Shown here piece after piece: positions 1 through 6,318 of a stretch of DNA of 7,587 nucleotides; position 1 is the first letter of the stretch, and every line of letters starts with the position of its first letter. The notes beneath the pieces are model-generated. The model searched no databases. It saw nothing but the letters and a program-made list of their open reading frames with translations, and was not told the origin of the DNA. Made by a program: the position numbers and the translations under genes. The stretch is from Nitrospira sp. (GTDB taxonomy: Bacteria; Nitrospirota; Nitrospiria; Nitrospirales; Nitrospiraceae), in contig JABMDE010000067.1 of assembly GCA_015904055.1 (NCBI GenBank), positions 24,810-32,396 of the forward strand. Direction: 5' to 3'.

Positions 1-516
1 GCTACCGTTGCAATGGGGCACGCCACGTTCAAGCCGGCTGCCCTTCCCTGTACGCTCGATGTTCCTGAACTGATTCAGCAACCGATCGACGCAGCCAGCC
101 ATGCACTGACCTTTACCGGCGTGAGCGTCGGAAACCCCCATTGTGTTGTCTTTAAACCAACGGGAGAATCGTGGTCACGCGAAGAGCTCCTGCGCCTTGG
201 CCCTTCGTTGGAAAATCACACCCTCTTTCCGAAACGAACTAACGTACAACTCGCCGTTCCAACCGGACCAAAGGAAATCTTTATCATGATTTGGGAACGG
301 GGTGCCGGAGAAACGCAAGCCTCCGGGTCCTCTTCCTGCGCAGCGGCTTGCGCCGCAGTGCGCCTGGGACTCGTGAAGAGCCCCGTAACCGTCAGGATGC
401 CGGGAGGCACGCTGAACATCGACGTGGCAGCGGATTTTAGCCTCACAATGAAAGGACCGGTGGCTGAAGTCGCCAGAGGCACACTGAGTCCGTCATTCAT
501 TCGAGGTCTGCGATAA
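1..516 (+). CDS. dapF: Diaminopimelate epimerase, C-terminal part (5' end outside the window)
   Basis: DapF interconverts LL- and meso-diaminopimelate in the cytoplasm, for lysine and peptidoglycan synthesis. The reading frame is open from base 1, before the first internal ATG at 13, so this is a gene cut by the window edge; 171 residues are visible. Family marks in order: VAMGHATF with a nearby proline, SVGNPHCVVF, FPKRTNVQL and the active-site segment ERGAGETQASGSSSCAAA. In characterised DapF the last segment reads ERGxGxTxACGSGAxA, and its Cys is one of the two catalytic thiols. Here that position is Ser (codon TCC, 322-324) and the nearest Cys lies five residues later (337-339). The first catalytic Cys would lie outside the window. 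The overall match to DapF is strong; actual epimerase activity is uncertain because of the substitution. A related amino-acid racemase/epimerase of the same fold is the main alternative. The gene ends 69 bp before uvrC on the same strand. Confidence 0.88.
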   Translation, partial: ATVAMGHATFKPAALPCTLDVPELIQQPIDAASHALTFTGVSVGNPHCVVFKPTGESWSREELLRLGPSLENHTLFPKRTNVQLAVPTGPKEIFIMIWERGAGETQASGSSSCAAACAAVRLGLVKSPVTVRMPGGTLNIDVAADFSLTMKGPVAEVARGTLSPSFIRGLR

Positions 517-585
517 CGGTCGTCCGCCGTCAACCGGAAGAAATCCCGGCACATTCCTGATATCCTCACGATTGACGGATGACGC

Positions 586-2400
586 ATGACAACTGACACG
601 CTTCAATCCAAGCTCGACCATCTGCCGGACAACCCCGGCGTCTATCTTTTCAAGAACGGCCAAGGCGAGCTTCTGTATATCGGAAAAGCTGCGATACTCG
701 CCGACCGGGTTCGATCATACTTTCAGAAATGCGCAGACCACAGTCCCAAGACCAGCCTACTGGTCGGTCAGGTGGCTGATCTGGAAACGATGGTCACCCG
801 ATCCGAGCTCGAAGCCCTGATCCTGGAAAGCAATCTGGTCAAGCGCCACAAGCCACGCTTCAACGTCGTGTTGCGGGACGACAAGCAATATCCCTACGTG
901 CGCCTGCCGATCAAGGATGATTTCCCACGGCTCTCGATCGTACGCCGCGTGGAAAAAGACGGCGCGCTCTACTATGGACCCTATACGCCGGCCAACGCCC
1001 TGCGCGAGACCTTGAAGGTGATCAAGCACGTCTTTCCCCTCGCGACCTGTTCAATCGAGATCGATGGAACAGCCGACCGCGCCTGCATCGAGTTTGAGAT
1101 CAAGCGGTGCATGGCGCCCTGCACCGGCAACCAGTCAAAAGATGATTACCATCAGATCGTCAAACAGGTCCGACACTTTCTGGAAGGGCGGGATCATGAG
1201 TTGCTGGATGACCTGCGCGCCAAGATGGAAGCCGCAGCCGGTCGAGAGGAATTTGAGGAAGCCGCCCGCTTACGCGACCGTCTTTTCAAGATCGAACGGA
1301 TGCTGGAAAAGCAGCGCATCACACAGACCTCTGCGACCAACCAGGATGTCATCGGTCTGGCGCGGCAAGGCACGGCGGTGGATCTCCAGATTCTGTTCGT
1401 ACGGGGCGGGCTGTTGATCGGACGTAAGGACTTCTTCTGGCCTCAATCGGCAGATACGCCGGATGAGGAACTCGTCCGGTCTGCGATCGAGCAGTTTTAC
1501 AATAAAGACGGCCAGCCTCCAAAAGAAGTGCTGGTGCCGACTGAGTTGGAAAACACCGTCCTGATCGAGCAGTGGCTGTCCGATAAGCGCGGAGAGTCCG
1601 TTCGCGTCCTGGCGCCTGAACGAGGCACCAAACACCAGCTGGTCCTCCTGGCTGAAGAAAATGCAGCCGCGGCGGTGGCGAACCACCTACGTGATGAAGA
1701 ACTCGACCGGCAAGCGGTGGAAGGCTTGAAGCGAATGCTGCGTCTTGAGCGAGCCCCCCGTCGCATTGAAGGATTCGACATCTCCAATACAATGGGCAAT
1801 CAATCAGTAGCATCGATGGTCGTCTGGGAAGACGGCCGGATGAAGAAAGCGGACTACCGCCGGTTCAAAATCCAGACAGTCACGGGCGCGAACGACTTCG
1901 CGAGCATGCAGGAAGTCGTAGCCAGACGGTATGGCCAGTCCGAACACCTGGCCCGGCCTGATCTGATCCTGATCGACGGCGGACTCGGGCAACTCGCCGC
2001 CGCAATGGAAGGACTGAAGCACGCCGGCCACCACGACCACGCCATTATCGGCTTGGCCAAGGCTCGAGGCGAAAAGGAAGAGCGCATTTTCATCCCGGGC
2101 CGAAAGAACCCGATCGTCCTGAGGCCCACGGCTCCGGCTACACATTTAGTCCAGCGCATCCGCGATGAAGCCCACCGGTTCGCCCTCAGCTATCATCGAA
2201 AGCTGCGCGGCAAAGCCTTGCTCGCCTCACAACTGGACCAGATCATCGGCATCGGCGAGATCAAACGCAATCGCCTCTTGAATCAGTTTGGGAGTCTGGA
2301 CCGGCTGGCAGAAGCCAGCGACGAAGCTCTCCACGAAGCAGGGCTGAATGATGAAACGGTCACAACCCTCCGCAAGACCCTCGGCAATCCGTCCGCATGA
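586..2400 (+). CDS. uvrC: UvrABC excinuclease subunit C
   Basis: UvrC makes both incisions flanking a DNA lesion after UvrA/UvrB recognition in nucleotide excision repair. At 604 aa it is a normal full-length UvrC. Domains in order: GIY-YIG nuclease (about 15-93; GVYLF at 18-22, LYIGKA around Tyr31, Arg41, Glu81 in LILESNLVK, Asn93) for the 3' cut. Next is a four-cysteine set, Cys155, Cys167, Cys175 and Cys179, whose 12/8/4 spacing equals the reported Fe-S ligand pattern of E. coli UvrC. A UVR motif (EEFEEAARLRDRLFKIERML, about 221-240) binds UvrB. The RNase H-like endonuclease for the 5' cut has Asp398 (FDISN), Asp464 (LIDGG) and His530 (DEAHRFAL). A helix-hairpin-helix region ends the protein (about 550-600). 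All catalytic residues are present. One small deviation: the loop after YIGKA reads AILADR where KNLRxR is usual. The start is the first in-frame ATG at the family's expected N-terminus; its ribosome site is weak, so translation may depend on dapF read-through. Confidence 0.97.
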   Translation: MTTDTLQSKLDHLPDNPGVYLFKNGQGELLYIGKAAILADRVRSYFQKCADHSPKTSLLVGQVADLETMVTRSELEALILESNLVKRHKPRFNVVLRDDKQYPYVRLPIKDDFPRLSIVRRVEKDGALYYGPYTPANALRETLKVIKHVFPLATCSIEIDGTADRACIEFEIKRCMAPCTGNQSKDDYHQIVKQVRHFLEGRDHELLDDLRAKMEAAAGREEFEEAARLRDRLFKIERMLEKQRITQTSATNQDVIGLARQGTAVDLQILFVRGGLLIGRKDFFWPQSADTPDEELVRSAIEQFYNKDGQPPKEVLVPTELENTVLIEQWLSDKRGESVRVLAPERGTKHQLVLLAEENAAAAVANHLRDEELDRQAVEGLKRMLRLERAPRRIEGFDISNTMGNQSVASMVVWEDGRMKKADYRRFKIQTVTGANDFASMQEVVARRYGQSEHLARPDLILIDGGLGQLAAAMEGLKHAGHHDHAIIGLAKARGEKEERIFIPGRKNPIVLRPTAPATHLVQRIRDEAHRFALSYHRKLRGKALLASQLDQIIGIGEIKRNRLLNQFGSLDRLAEASDEALHEAGLNDETVTTLRKTLGNPSA

Positions 2401-2417
2401 TTCATGATCGTTAGTCG

Positions 2418-2444
2418 CGAAACATGTCCCCATAGGATGTTTCG
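2418..2444 (+). terminator. Hairpin just after uvrC, possible terminator
   Basis: CGAAACAT (2418-2425) and ATGTTTCG (2437-2444) form a perfect 8-bp stem with an 11-nt loop, 17 bases after the uvrC stop. There is no run of T after the stem, so this is not a classical intrinsic terminator. Position alone suggests a role in transcript ending or 3'-end protection. Confidence 0.3.
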
Positions 2445-2512
2445 GGGTTCGAGTTCAAGTTTCGAATATGAGAATCGTGTCCGCTGGTAACGCGAAACGG
2501 GAAACCCGAAAC
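2439..2512. repeat. Degenerate GTTTCG/CGAAAC inverted repeat
   Basis: GTTTCGGG at 2439-2446 is the exact reverse complement of CCCGAAAC at 2505-2512. Both arms sit among further partial copies (CAAGTTTCGAAT, CGAAACGGGAAAC, CGAAACTCG). This is low-complexity, non-coding sequence that shares its left arm with the hairpin at 2418-2444, so alternative folds are possible. No function is evident. Confidence 0.35.
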
Positions 2513-2640
2513 TCGCAACTCCATTCCACGAAGCAGCAGAAGCGCTCATGAGTACTGCGGGCTAGCAAGCTGCGGAAAACACGTTTTGACTTCTGTGGCC
2601 ACCATAGGCACTGCGGATCGAGACAATACGAACTCGTCAG

Positions 2641-2877
2641 GCAGGATGCTCAAAATGGCCTCTGTTTTCACCCGCCCACCCCGGTGCGCTGAGACGCCCC
2701 GTTCCACAGGCAAGGCCGCAGCGAGTGAGGAGGCGAGGAGGTACATACCAAGCTTCGCTTGAACCGCTCGCTTCAATCAGATGCGAGCGGATAGGTTCCT
2801 TGCCTTCGTTTGGCATATACGTCGAGTCTCTGAACGATGCGGGAACGCCGCTGGCGGACTTTTGCAGCACCCTGCTA
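2641..2877. mobile_element. MITE-like non-autonomous element with terminal inverted repeats
   Basis: The left end GCAGGATGCTCAAAA (2641-2655) recurs inverted at the right end (2860-2875), whose complement reads GCAGGGTGCTGCAAAA. That is a terminal inverted repeat matching at about 13 positions with one inserted base. The interior has no transposase. It contains an 8-bp perfect stem, CCGCTCGC (2764-2771) with GCGAGCGG (2783-2790), and a short CGCC-GCT-GGCG hairpin (2846-2856) before TTTT. The right-hand 130 bp (2748-2877) have a diverged second copy at 5305-5436. The right end falls on the TAG stop (2875-2877) of the FadL-family gene. No clear target duplication is visible. I have the impression that such sequences are common between Nitrospira genes, but cannot check it here. 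Confidence 0.55.
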
Positions 2878-4254
2878 GAACAGGTACCGAAAGCTGAACG
2901 TCCCGAGATGCACAAAGGCGTGGTAGGTCCCGTTGACGGTGGGATTTATATTGCCAACAACCGTGCGTGGCTCATAGAACCATTCCTGATAGGCCAGATC
3001 CAGTCCTATGCCTTTAGGCCATAAGACCGATTCGCCCGAACAGGGCAATATCCCCAAAAATTTCCCTTGGCCTTTGCACAAGAATCCCACACCGACAGAC
3101 AGTGTGTGGGATGAGAGGGAAATCGTCGCAGGATTGAAGGTGGCATCGGGCACAGGATTCTCTGTCCTGGTGTAGCCGGATCGCACGGCGAGATCCCATT
3201 CCGTAAACCACGCCGGCTTCAGCCATTTATATTCAGTCCCGACTGCGATCACCGGAACAGGTTTCCAATCTTGGGGCTGTGGAATCGTGGTTCCATTCGC
3301 AAGACGCACATCGAGATTTCTATAAGAATTCCACCCGACATACTCAACGTCAACCTCGACCTTCCATTCCCGTTCACTCGTACGAACCGGCCAGACAGCG
3401 ACGGCTCCGGTAACCATTTGCGGCAGCACAAGATCGGCGGAGGCATCGGCGATCTTTGCCCCATTGACCATGAGCGATCCACTCAACGGCAACACCGCCT
3501 GGCTGCGATACACAAGCCCTAGGGAAAGAGTGGGTTTACCCTCATTATTCTTCAGCGGTGTATACAACGCACTCACCGTGACGCCTGCTCCAGTCCCGCT
3601 GCCATTGAGCTCGACTGATGCACCGGCTGGAATGCCAAGGCCCCCGGCGCTTACTTGCCGCTGCTCCGCATGCCCCTCGCCAAGAAAACTTGCGAACGTA
3701 TAGATATCGGCGCTCACACCCAGCGATAAGTCCTCCGTTATTTTATAGGCAATGGCCGGCTTGATGGCGATGAGCGGCAACGCAGCCGAGGTGGCAGCCG
3801 TATTGAATGGACCGTTCTCCGGATACCGGGTTTTTAAGCCAAACGGCGTATTCAAGCCGACGCCGATGGTAACCGAAGAAAAGCGGGGCGCTCCGAGTGC
3901 CCCGACGTTGGCCGTGATGTACGTATGCCCGGGAGGAGGGAACGCAAGCGCCCCTCCGAAGTCTCCCTGCGTCCCACCGGCCGGCTGATTCGTGGCCCTG
4001 ATCGACCCGCCCATTAACGTCATTCCAAACGACGTCTGCACGCCGTCGAGCCGACTAAGTGCTGCGGGATTATACTGAATGGCTGAGGGGTCGTCGGCCT
4101 GGGCCGCAAACGCGTTCCCTTGACCTGCGGCCGCCACTCCTTGAGGCTGAAACCGGAGTGCTTGCGCTCCCACAAGCGAGGGGGTGAGGAACAATACGAT
4201 ACCGAGCGCTACCGTACCCGCAAAACATCCGCCGAACCATTCAACTCTTAACAT
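2875..4254 (-). CDS. OmpP1/FadL-family outer-membrane transport protein
   Basis: This is a beta-barrel channel of the FadL/TodX type, which carries long-chain fatty acids and other hydrophobic molecules across the outer membrane. From the ATG at 4254 it is 459 aa, a normal family length. It has a signal peptide: a short charged start, a hydrophobic core (GTVALGIVLFLTPSLVG) and cleavage near AQA. The family's N-terminal segment follows (GNAFAAQADDPSAIQYNPAALSRL). The rest shows the alternating, Gly/aromatic-rich pattern of barrel strands. The chain ends FSFRYLF, with the C-terminal Phe expected for barrel assembly. A GTG at 4263 three codons upstream is an alternative start; both have weak purine-rich ribosome sites. 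The gene is divergent from the luxR gene, with 182 bp between them, and its 3' end abuts the repeat at 2641-2877. The substrate cannot be read from sequence. The quorum-sensing neighbours make long-chain AHLs a reasonable guess, fatty acids or hydrocarbons the default. Confidence 0.9.
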   Translation of the reverse strand: MLRVEWFGGCFAGTVALGIVLFLTPSLVGAQALRFQPQGVAAAGQGNAFAAQADDPSAIQYNPAALSRLDGVQTSFGMTLMGGSIRATNQPAGGTQGDFGGALAFPPPGHTYITANVGALGAPRFSSVTIGVGLNTPFGLKTRYPENGPFNTAATSAALPLIAIKPAIAYKITEDLSLGVSADIYTFASFLGEGHAEQRQVSAGGLGIPAGASVELNGSGTGAGVTVSALYTPLKNNEGKPTLSLGLVYRSQAVLPLSGSLMVNGAKIADASADLVLPQMVTGAVAVWPVRTSEREWKVEVDVEYVGWNSYRNLDVRLANGTTIPQPQDWKPVPVIAVGTEYKWLKPAWFTEWDLAVRSGYTRTENPVPDATFNPATISLSSHTLSVGVGFLCKGQGKFLGILPCSGESVLWPKGIGLDLAYQEWFYEPRTVVGNINPTVNGTYHAFVHLGTFSFRYLF

Positions 4255-4309
4255 GCAGACCACTCACTGCAAACCTCGCTTCCATGGAATAACAGTCCCC
4301 TCCAGAATA

Positions 4310-4337
4310 GTGACTTAGTACCTGCTATTCATATAGA
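4310..4337 (+). promoter_or_regulatory. Possible promoter of the luxR-type gene
   Basis: GTGACT (4310-4315) and TATAGA (4332-4337), separated by 16 bp, each match the sigma-70 boxes at 4 of 6 positions. Transcription would start inside the adjacent palindrome (4340-4368), a placement typical of a repressor site. A competing candidate is TATTAT (4388-4393, 5 of 6 matches to the -10 box), which would put the palindrome centre about 46 bp upstream of the start, typical of an activator site. Sequence alone does not decide between them. Confidence 0.3.
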
Positions 4338-4339
4338 TC

Positions 4340-4368
4340 CATTAGGACCTATACAATAGGTCCTAATG
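4340..4368. promoter_or_regulatory. 29-bp perfect palindrome between fadL-family and luxR-type genes, likely operator
   Basis: CATTAGGACCTAT (4340-4352) and ATAGGTCCTAATG (4356-4368) are exact reverse complements around the 3-base spacer ACA. The site lies 85 bp before the FadL ATG and 68 bp before the LuxR ATG, in the only upstream region of both divergent genes. It is not a standard lux box: ACCT and AGGT are 7 bp apart here instead of 12. It could bind a dimeric regulator controlling both genes, or form a 13-bp hairpin if transcribed. Confidence 0.6.
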
Positions 4369-4423
4369 CCCCCTCTCGTTTTTCGCATATTATGTATGCT
4401 AATCTCAATGGTAGACGTCTAGT

Positions 4424-4429
4424 AGGAGG
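4424..4429 (+). promoter_or_regulatory. Strong ribosome binding site that fixes the LuxR start
   Basis: AGGAGG ends 7 bases before the ATG at 4437. The earlier in-frame ATG at 4392 has no such site, so 4437 is the better start. Confidence 0.85.
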
Positions 4430-4436
4430 AGTTTCC

Positions 4437-5243
4437 ATGGCACATACTCTGAAGAGACGCGCCTTCCCCAAACACATCTTTGAACAGCTTTCAAAAAGCG
4501 ACTGCCAGAGCTTTATTGAGGCGATCCATTACACCACCGAAGCGGAAACCACGAGTGATGTTAAGGATGCCCTCATGCAGTTCCAGAATCTGTTCCCCTT
4601 TTCACGAGTGATCGGCGGTCTCGCCCGATTGAATCCCAAGGGCGCCTTTGACGGATTTACGAACGTCATCAACGTAAGTTACCCCGAAGAGTGGATTCGC
4701 CTTTATTGGCAGAATGGCTACTTCGAGGTCGATCCCGTCTTTCAGACAGCGCTACAGCAGCCAGGCTCGCAGCATTGGCAAACAACCTATCAGAAGACCT
4801 ACTCTGACTCGGAGAAACAACGCGAGTTTGTGGAAACAGCACGAAAGTTTGGCCTGGTCGATGGAATTACAACCGGATCTGCCGATCTTAGGTGCGGAGT
4901 AGCAACGTTCTGCTCGTTTGCCTCAAATGACACGGTCGATGCGACGCGATATATGCCTCTCGTAGAATACTTCGGGTACCATGTCCACCTGGCGCTATTG
5001 CGTACCGCCCCTGCCAGCGCGCAATCCCTGGATACGTGCGTCAAACAACTGACCTTACGGGAGTTGACCATTCTGAATTGGGTCAAGAATGGGAAAACGA
5101 ATTGGGAAATTGCGACGATTATGGGCATCACCGAACGGACGATACGATTCCATGTCGAAAGTATCTTCACAAAACTTGGGGTCACCTCACGATCCCAAGC
5201 CGTTGCCACCGCCATTGAGCATGGTCTTCCGAACGTCGTATAA
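4437..5243 (+). CDS. LuxR-family AHL-responsive transcriptional regulator
   Basis: A 268-aa cytoplasmic quorum-sensing receptor and transcription factor. The N-terminal autoinducer-binding domain (about 25-190) keeps every hallmark ligand residue: Trp86 and Tyr90 in EEWIRLYWQNGY, Asp99-Pro100 in FEVDPVF, Trp114 (SQHW) and Gly143 (GLVDGI). These equal TraR W57, Y61, D70, P71, W85 and G113 with a constant offset of 29-30. The C-terminal LuxR helix-turn-helix (about 205-265) reads LTLRELTILNWVKNGKTN, then ITERTIRFHV, then KLGVTSRSQAVATA, with the invariant Glu209, Leu213 and Gly219. The first 20 or so residues are a basic extension. It should bind an AHL and act at the lux box at 6290-6309. The synthase gene lies just downstream on the opposite strand, so this looks like a true cognate pair and not a LuxR solo. 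Confidence 0.95.
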   Translation: MAHTLKRRAFPKHIFEQLSKSDCQSFIEAIHYTTEAETTSDVKDALMQFQNLFPFSRVIGGLARLNPKGAFDGFTNVINVSYPEEWIRLYWQNGYFEVDPVFQTALQQPGSQHWQTTYQKTYSDSEKQREFVETARKFGLVDGITTGSADLRCGVATFCSFASNDTVDATRYMPLVEYFGYHVHLALLRTAPASAQSLDTCVKQLTLRELTILNWVKNGKTNWEIATIMGITERTIRFHVESIFTKLGVTSRSQAVATAIEHGLPNVV

Positions 5244-5268
5244 AATCCTGTAGGACAACACACCAGCC

Positions 5269-5306
5269 CCTGCCTCGCAGGCCGGGAATCTCTCGACTAG
5301 ATTCCC
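5269..5306 (+). terminator. Two adjacent hairpins after the luxR-type gene, possible terminator
   Basis: CCTGC (5269-5273) pairs with GCAGG (5277-5281) across 3 bases. GGGAATCT (5284-5291) pairs perfectly with AGATTCCC (5299-5306) across 7 bases. They begin 25 bases after the LuxR stop, between convergent genes. Neither is followed by a T run on either strand, so they fit a weak, factor-assisted or RNA-stabilising end better than a classical intrinsic terminator. Confidence 0.4.
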
Positions 5307-5436
5307 AAGCCATCGATAGTACCGCTCGCTTCAATCACATGCGGACAGATAAGTGTTTGCCCCCTCCACCGGTGCCGTACGTCGAAGCTCTGAACAACGT
5401 AAGAACACCACTGGTGGACTTTTCAGCCTTCTGCTA
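5305..5436. repeat. Second, truncated copy of the 3' repeat, downstream of luxI
   Basis: This stretch aligns in the same orientation with 2748-2877 at roughly three quarters identity with a few single-base gaps. Shared blocks include accgctcgcttcaatca (5321-5337 and 2763-2779, identical), tacgtcga, ctctgaac, ggactttt and ctgcta. The 8-bp stem of the other copy is broken here (GCGGACAG against GCGAGCGG), and the left terminal inverted repeat is absent. It ends 10 bases beyond the luxI stop. The pattern suggests an older, decayed half-element. Confidence 0.7.
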
Positions 5437-5446
5437 ATGCATCACG

Positions 5447-6190
5447 CTATCTGGATGAACCCGCATGACCGGCAGCACCCACCAAGTTACCCACTGAGTC
5501 CAATCGATCCACCGCGTTGAATGTCGCGTTCCGTCCTGATATTACTGCACCGTCTACCGTCGTAATGGTGGAGATCCACTGCAAAAAATCAGGACGCAGC
5601 GTGGCGTTCTGTTCGTCAAAATGCTCCATGTCATACAAGGCCGCTACAGCGCTCGCTCCGGCCGGTGGAAGCTTGACAACGGGACCGATCGGCTCACAAG
5701 GGAAGCCCAGCATGCGAAGTGCCCGCAGAAACCGGTGCTCAACCTCGAGATAGTAATAGCGAATCTCATTTTCCACCGCCCATTGATAAACCCCCTTCAA
5801 CACCGCCAGCATCGTTCTCGTCGATAGCTTGGCATCACGAATATCAGGATCGACGGCAAGTCTGGTGATCTCCGCTGTGTCCGGGGCTTTTCGTATCGTG
5901 TACTCACTTGGCAGCAGCGCCATAAAGTCCTTCTCCAGCATAAACTGTCCCGACGAAGGCAGGAGTCGCGCCATTCCCAGCAATGTTCCATCATTATGAA
6001 AAGCCCCGACCGTGCAGCCCCACAGATCATAAATATCGACCTCTTCGCGGTCTGCTGAAGCGGGAACCCAGTGCAGCGCTTCCGCAAACACTTTGTGCCT
6101 AAACCGATAGGATTGTTTGAGTTGAGTACCTTGCAGAGTCGCCACCAGAAATTCACCTTCCTGAAACTCAATGTGTTTCAACTCACGCAT
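5447..6190 (-). CDS. LuxI-family acyl-homoserine-lactone synthase
   Basis: It makes an N-acyl-homoserine lactone signal from S-adenosylmethionine and an acyl carrier (acyl-ACP, or acyl-CoA in some members) in the cytoplasm. The protein is 247 aa with a GNAT-like fold. All classic LuxI invariants are present with near-constant spacing: Arg31 and Phe35 in YRFRHKVF, Trp41 (LHW), Asp52 and Asp55 (EVDIYD), Arg75 (ARLLP), Phe89 (DFMALL), Glu107 and Arg110 (AEITRLAV). The segment TRTMLAVLKGVYQWAVENEIRYYYLEV gives the C-terminal acyl-binding half. Acyl length cannot be read reliably. The protein is some 20-50 residues longer than most LuxI, with a Gly/Ala/Asn-rich tail after about residue 215. The ATG has a near-perfect ribosome site. 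It is convergent with the luxR-type gene and divergent from the kinase operon across a lux box, so positive autoregulation is expected. Confidence 0.96.
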   Translation of the reverse strand: MRELKHIEFQEGEFLVATLQGTQLKQSYRFRHKVFAEALHWVPASADREEVDIYDLWGCTVGAFHNDGTLLGMARLLPSSGQFMLEKDFMALLPSEYTIRKAPDTAEITRLAVDPDIRDAKLSTRTMLAVLKGVYQWAVENEIRYYYLEVEHRFLRALRMLGFPCEPIGPVVKLPPAGASAVAALYDMEHFDEQNATLRPDFLQWISTITTVDGAVISGRNATFNAVDRLDSVGNLVGAAGHAGSSR

Positions 6191-6196
6191 CGGATG

Positions 6197-6202
6197 CCTC
6201 CT
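6197..6202 (-). promoter_or_regulatory. Strong ribosome binding site of the luxI-type gene
   Basis: On the minus strand AAAGGAGG precedes the ATG by 6 bases, which fixes the start at 6190. Confidence 0.85.
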
Positions 6203-6280
6203 TTATTAAAACAGCAACCTCACCTCGATATTCGGATGTGGCGCTCGCTCATAGGTGCATGGTGATTCTCAAAATTCCGC

Positions 6281-6318
6281 TCTTTCGTCACCTGGCGGAT
6301 CCGCCAGGTGACGAAAGA
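6281..6318. promoter_or_regulatory. Lux box inside a 38-bp perfect palindrome, luxI/kinase divergent region
   Basis: The left arm TCTTTCGTCACCTGGCGGA (6281-6299) is followed at once by its exact reverse complement (6300-6318). The central 20 bp, 6290-6309, read ACCTGGCGGATCCGCCAGGT. The classical Vibrio fischeri lux box is ACCTGTAGGATCGTACAGGT; 15 of 20 positions agree, including both ACCTG/CAGGT ends and the GGATC centre. The site is 91 bp from the luxI start and 84 bp from the kinase start. It is the expected binding site for the LuxR-type protein encoded at 4437-5243 and can serve both directions. Confidence 0.88.

Larger units (their letters stand above)
2401..2874. other. Gene-free region between uvrC and the FadL-family gene
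   Basis: About 470 bp separate two convergent genes. Short open frames exist on both strands (for example 2546-2776 and 2637-2915 minus, 2725-3024 plus), but none has a good ribosome site or a recognisable protein family, and they overlap the inverted-repeat element or the FadL gene. The first 120 bp hold a hairpin and a degenerate stretch rich in GTTTCG/CGAAAC. The rest is mainly the repeat element annotated at 2641-2877. Confidence 0.7.

Noticed and set aside
1270..2159. Several long minus-strand open frames inside uvrC
   Set aside because: They are antisense shadows of a gene with complete catalytic motifs; their translations show no family features.
2546..3024. Short open frames in and around the repeat (2546-2776 minus, 2637-2915 minus, 2725-3024 plus)
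   Set aside because: They lack ribosome sites and known domains, overlap the inverted-repeat element, and two of them run into the FadL gene antisense. They are read best as translated repeat sequence.
4392..4436. Upstream in-frame ATG giving a 283-aa LuxR
   Set aside because: No ribosome site precedes 4392, while AGGAGG is ideally spaced before 4437. The extra 15 codons also overlap likely promoter/leader sequence.
5246..5254. CCTGTAGGA, identical to part of the classical lux box
   Set aside because: It lies just after the LuxR stop, has no matching second half-site, and precedes no gene start. Likely chance.
6281..6318. Reading the 38-bp palindrome as an intrinsic terminator
   Set aside because: It lies between two divergent gene starts, no T tract follows on either strand, and its core matches a lux box.
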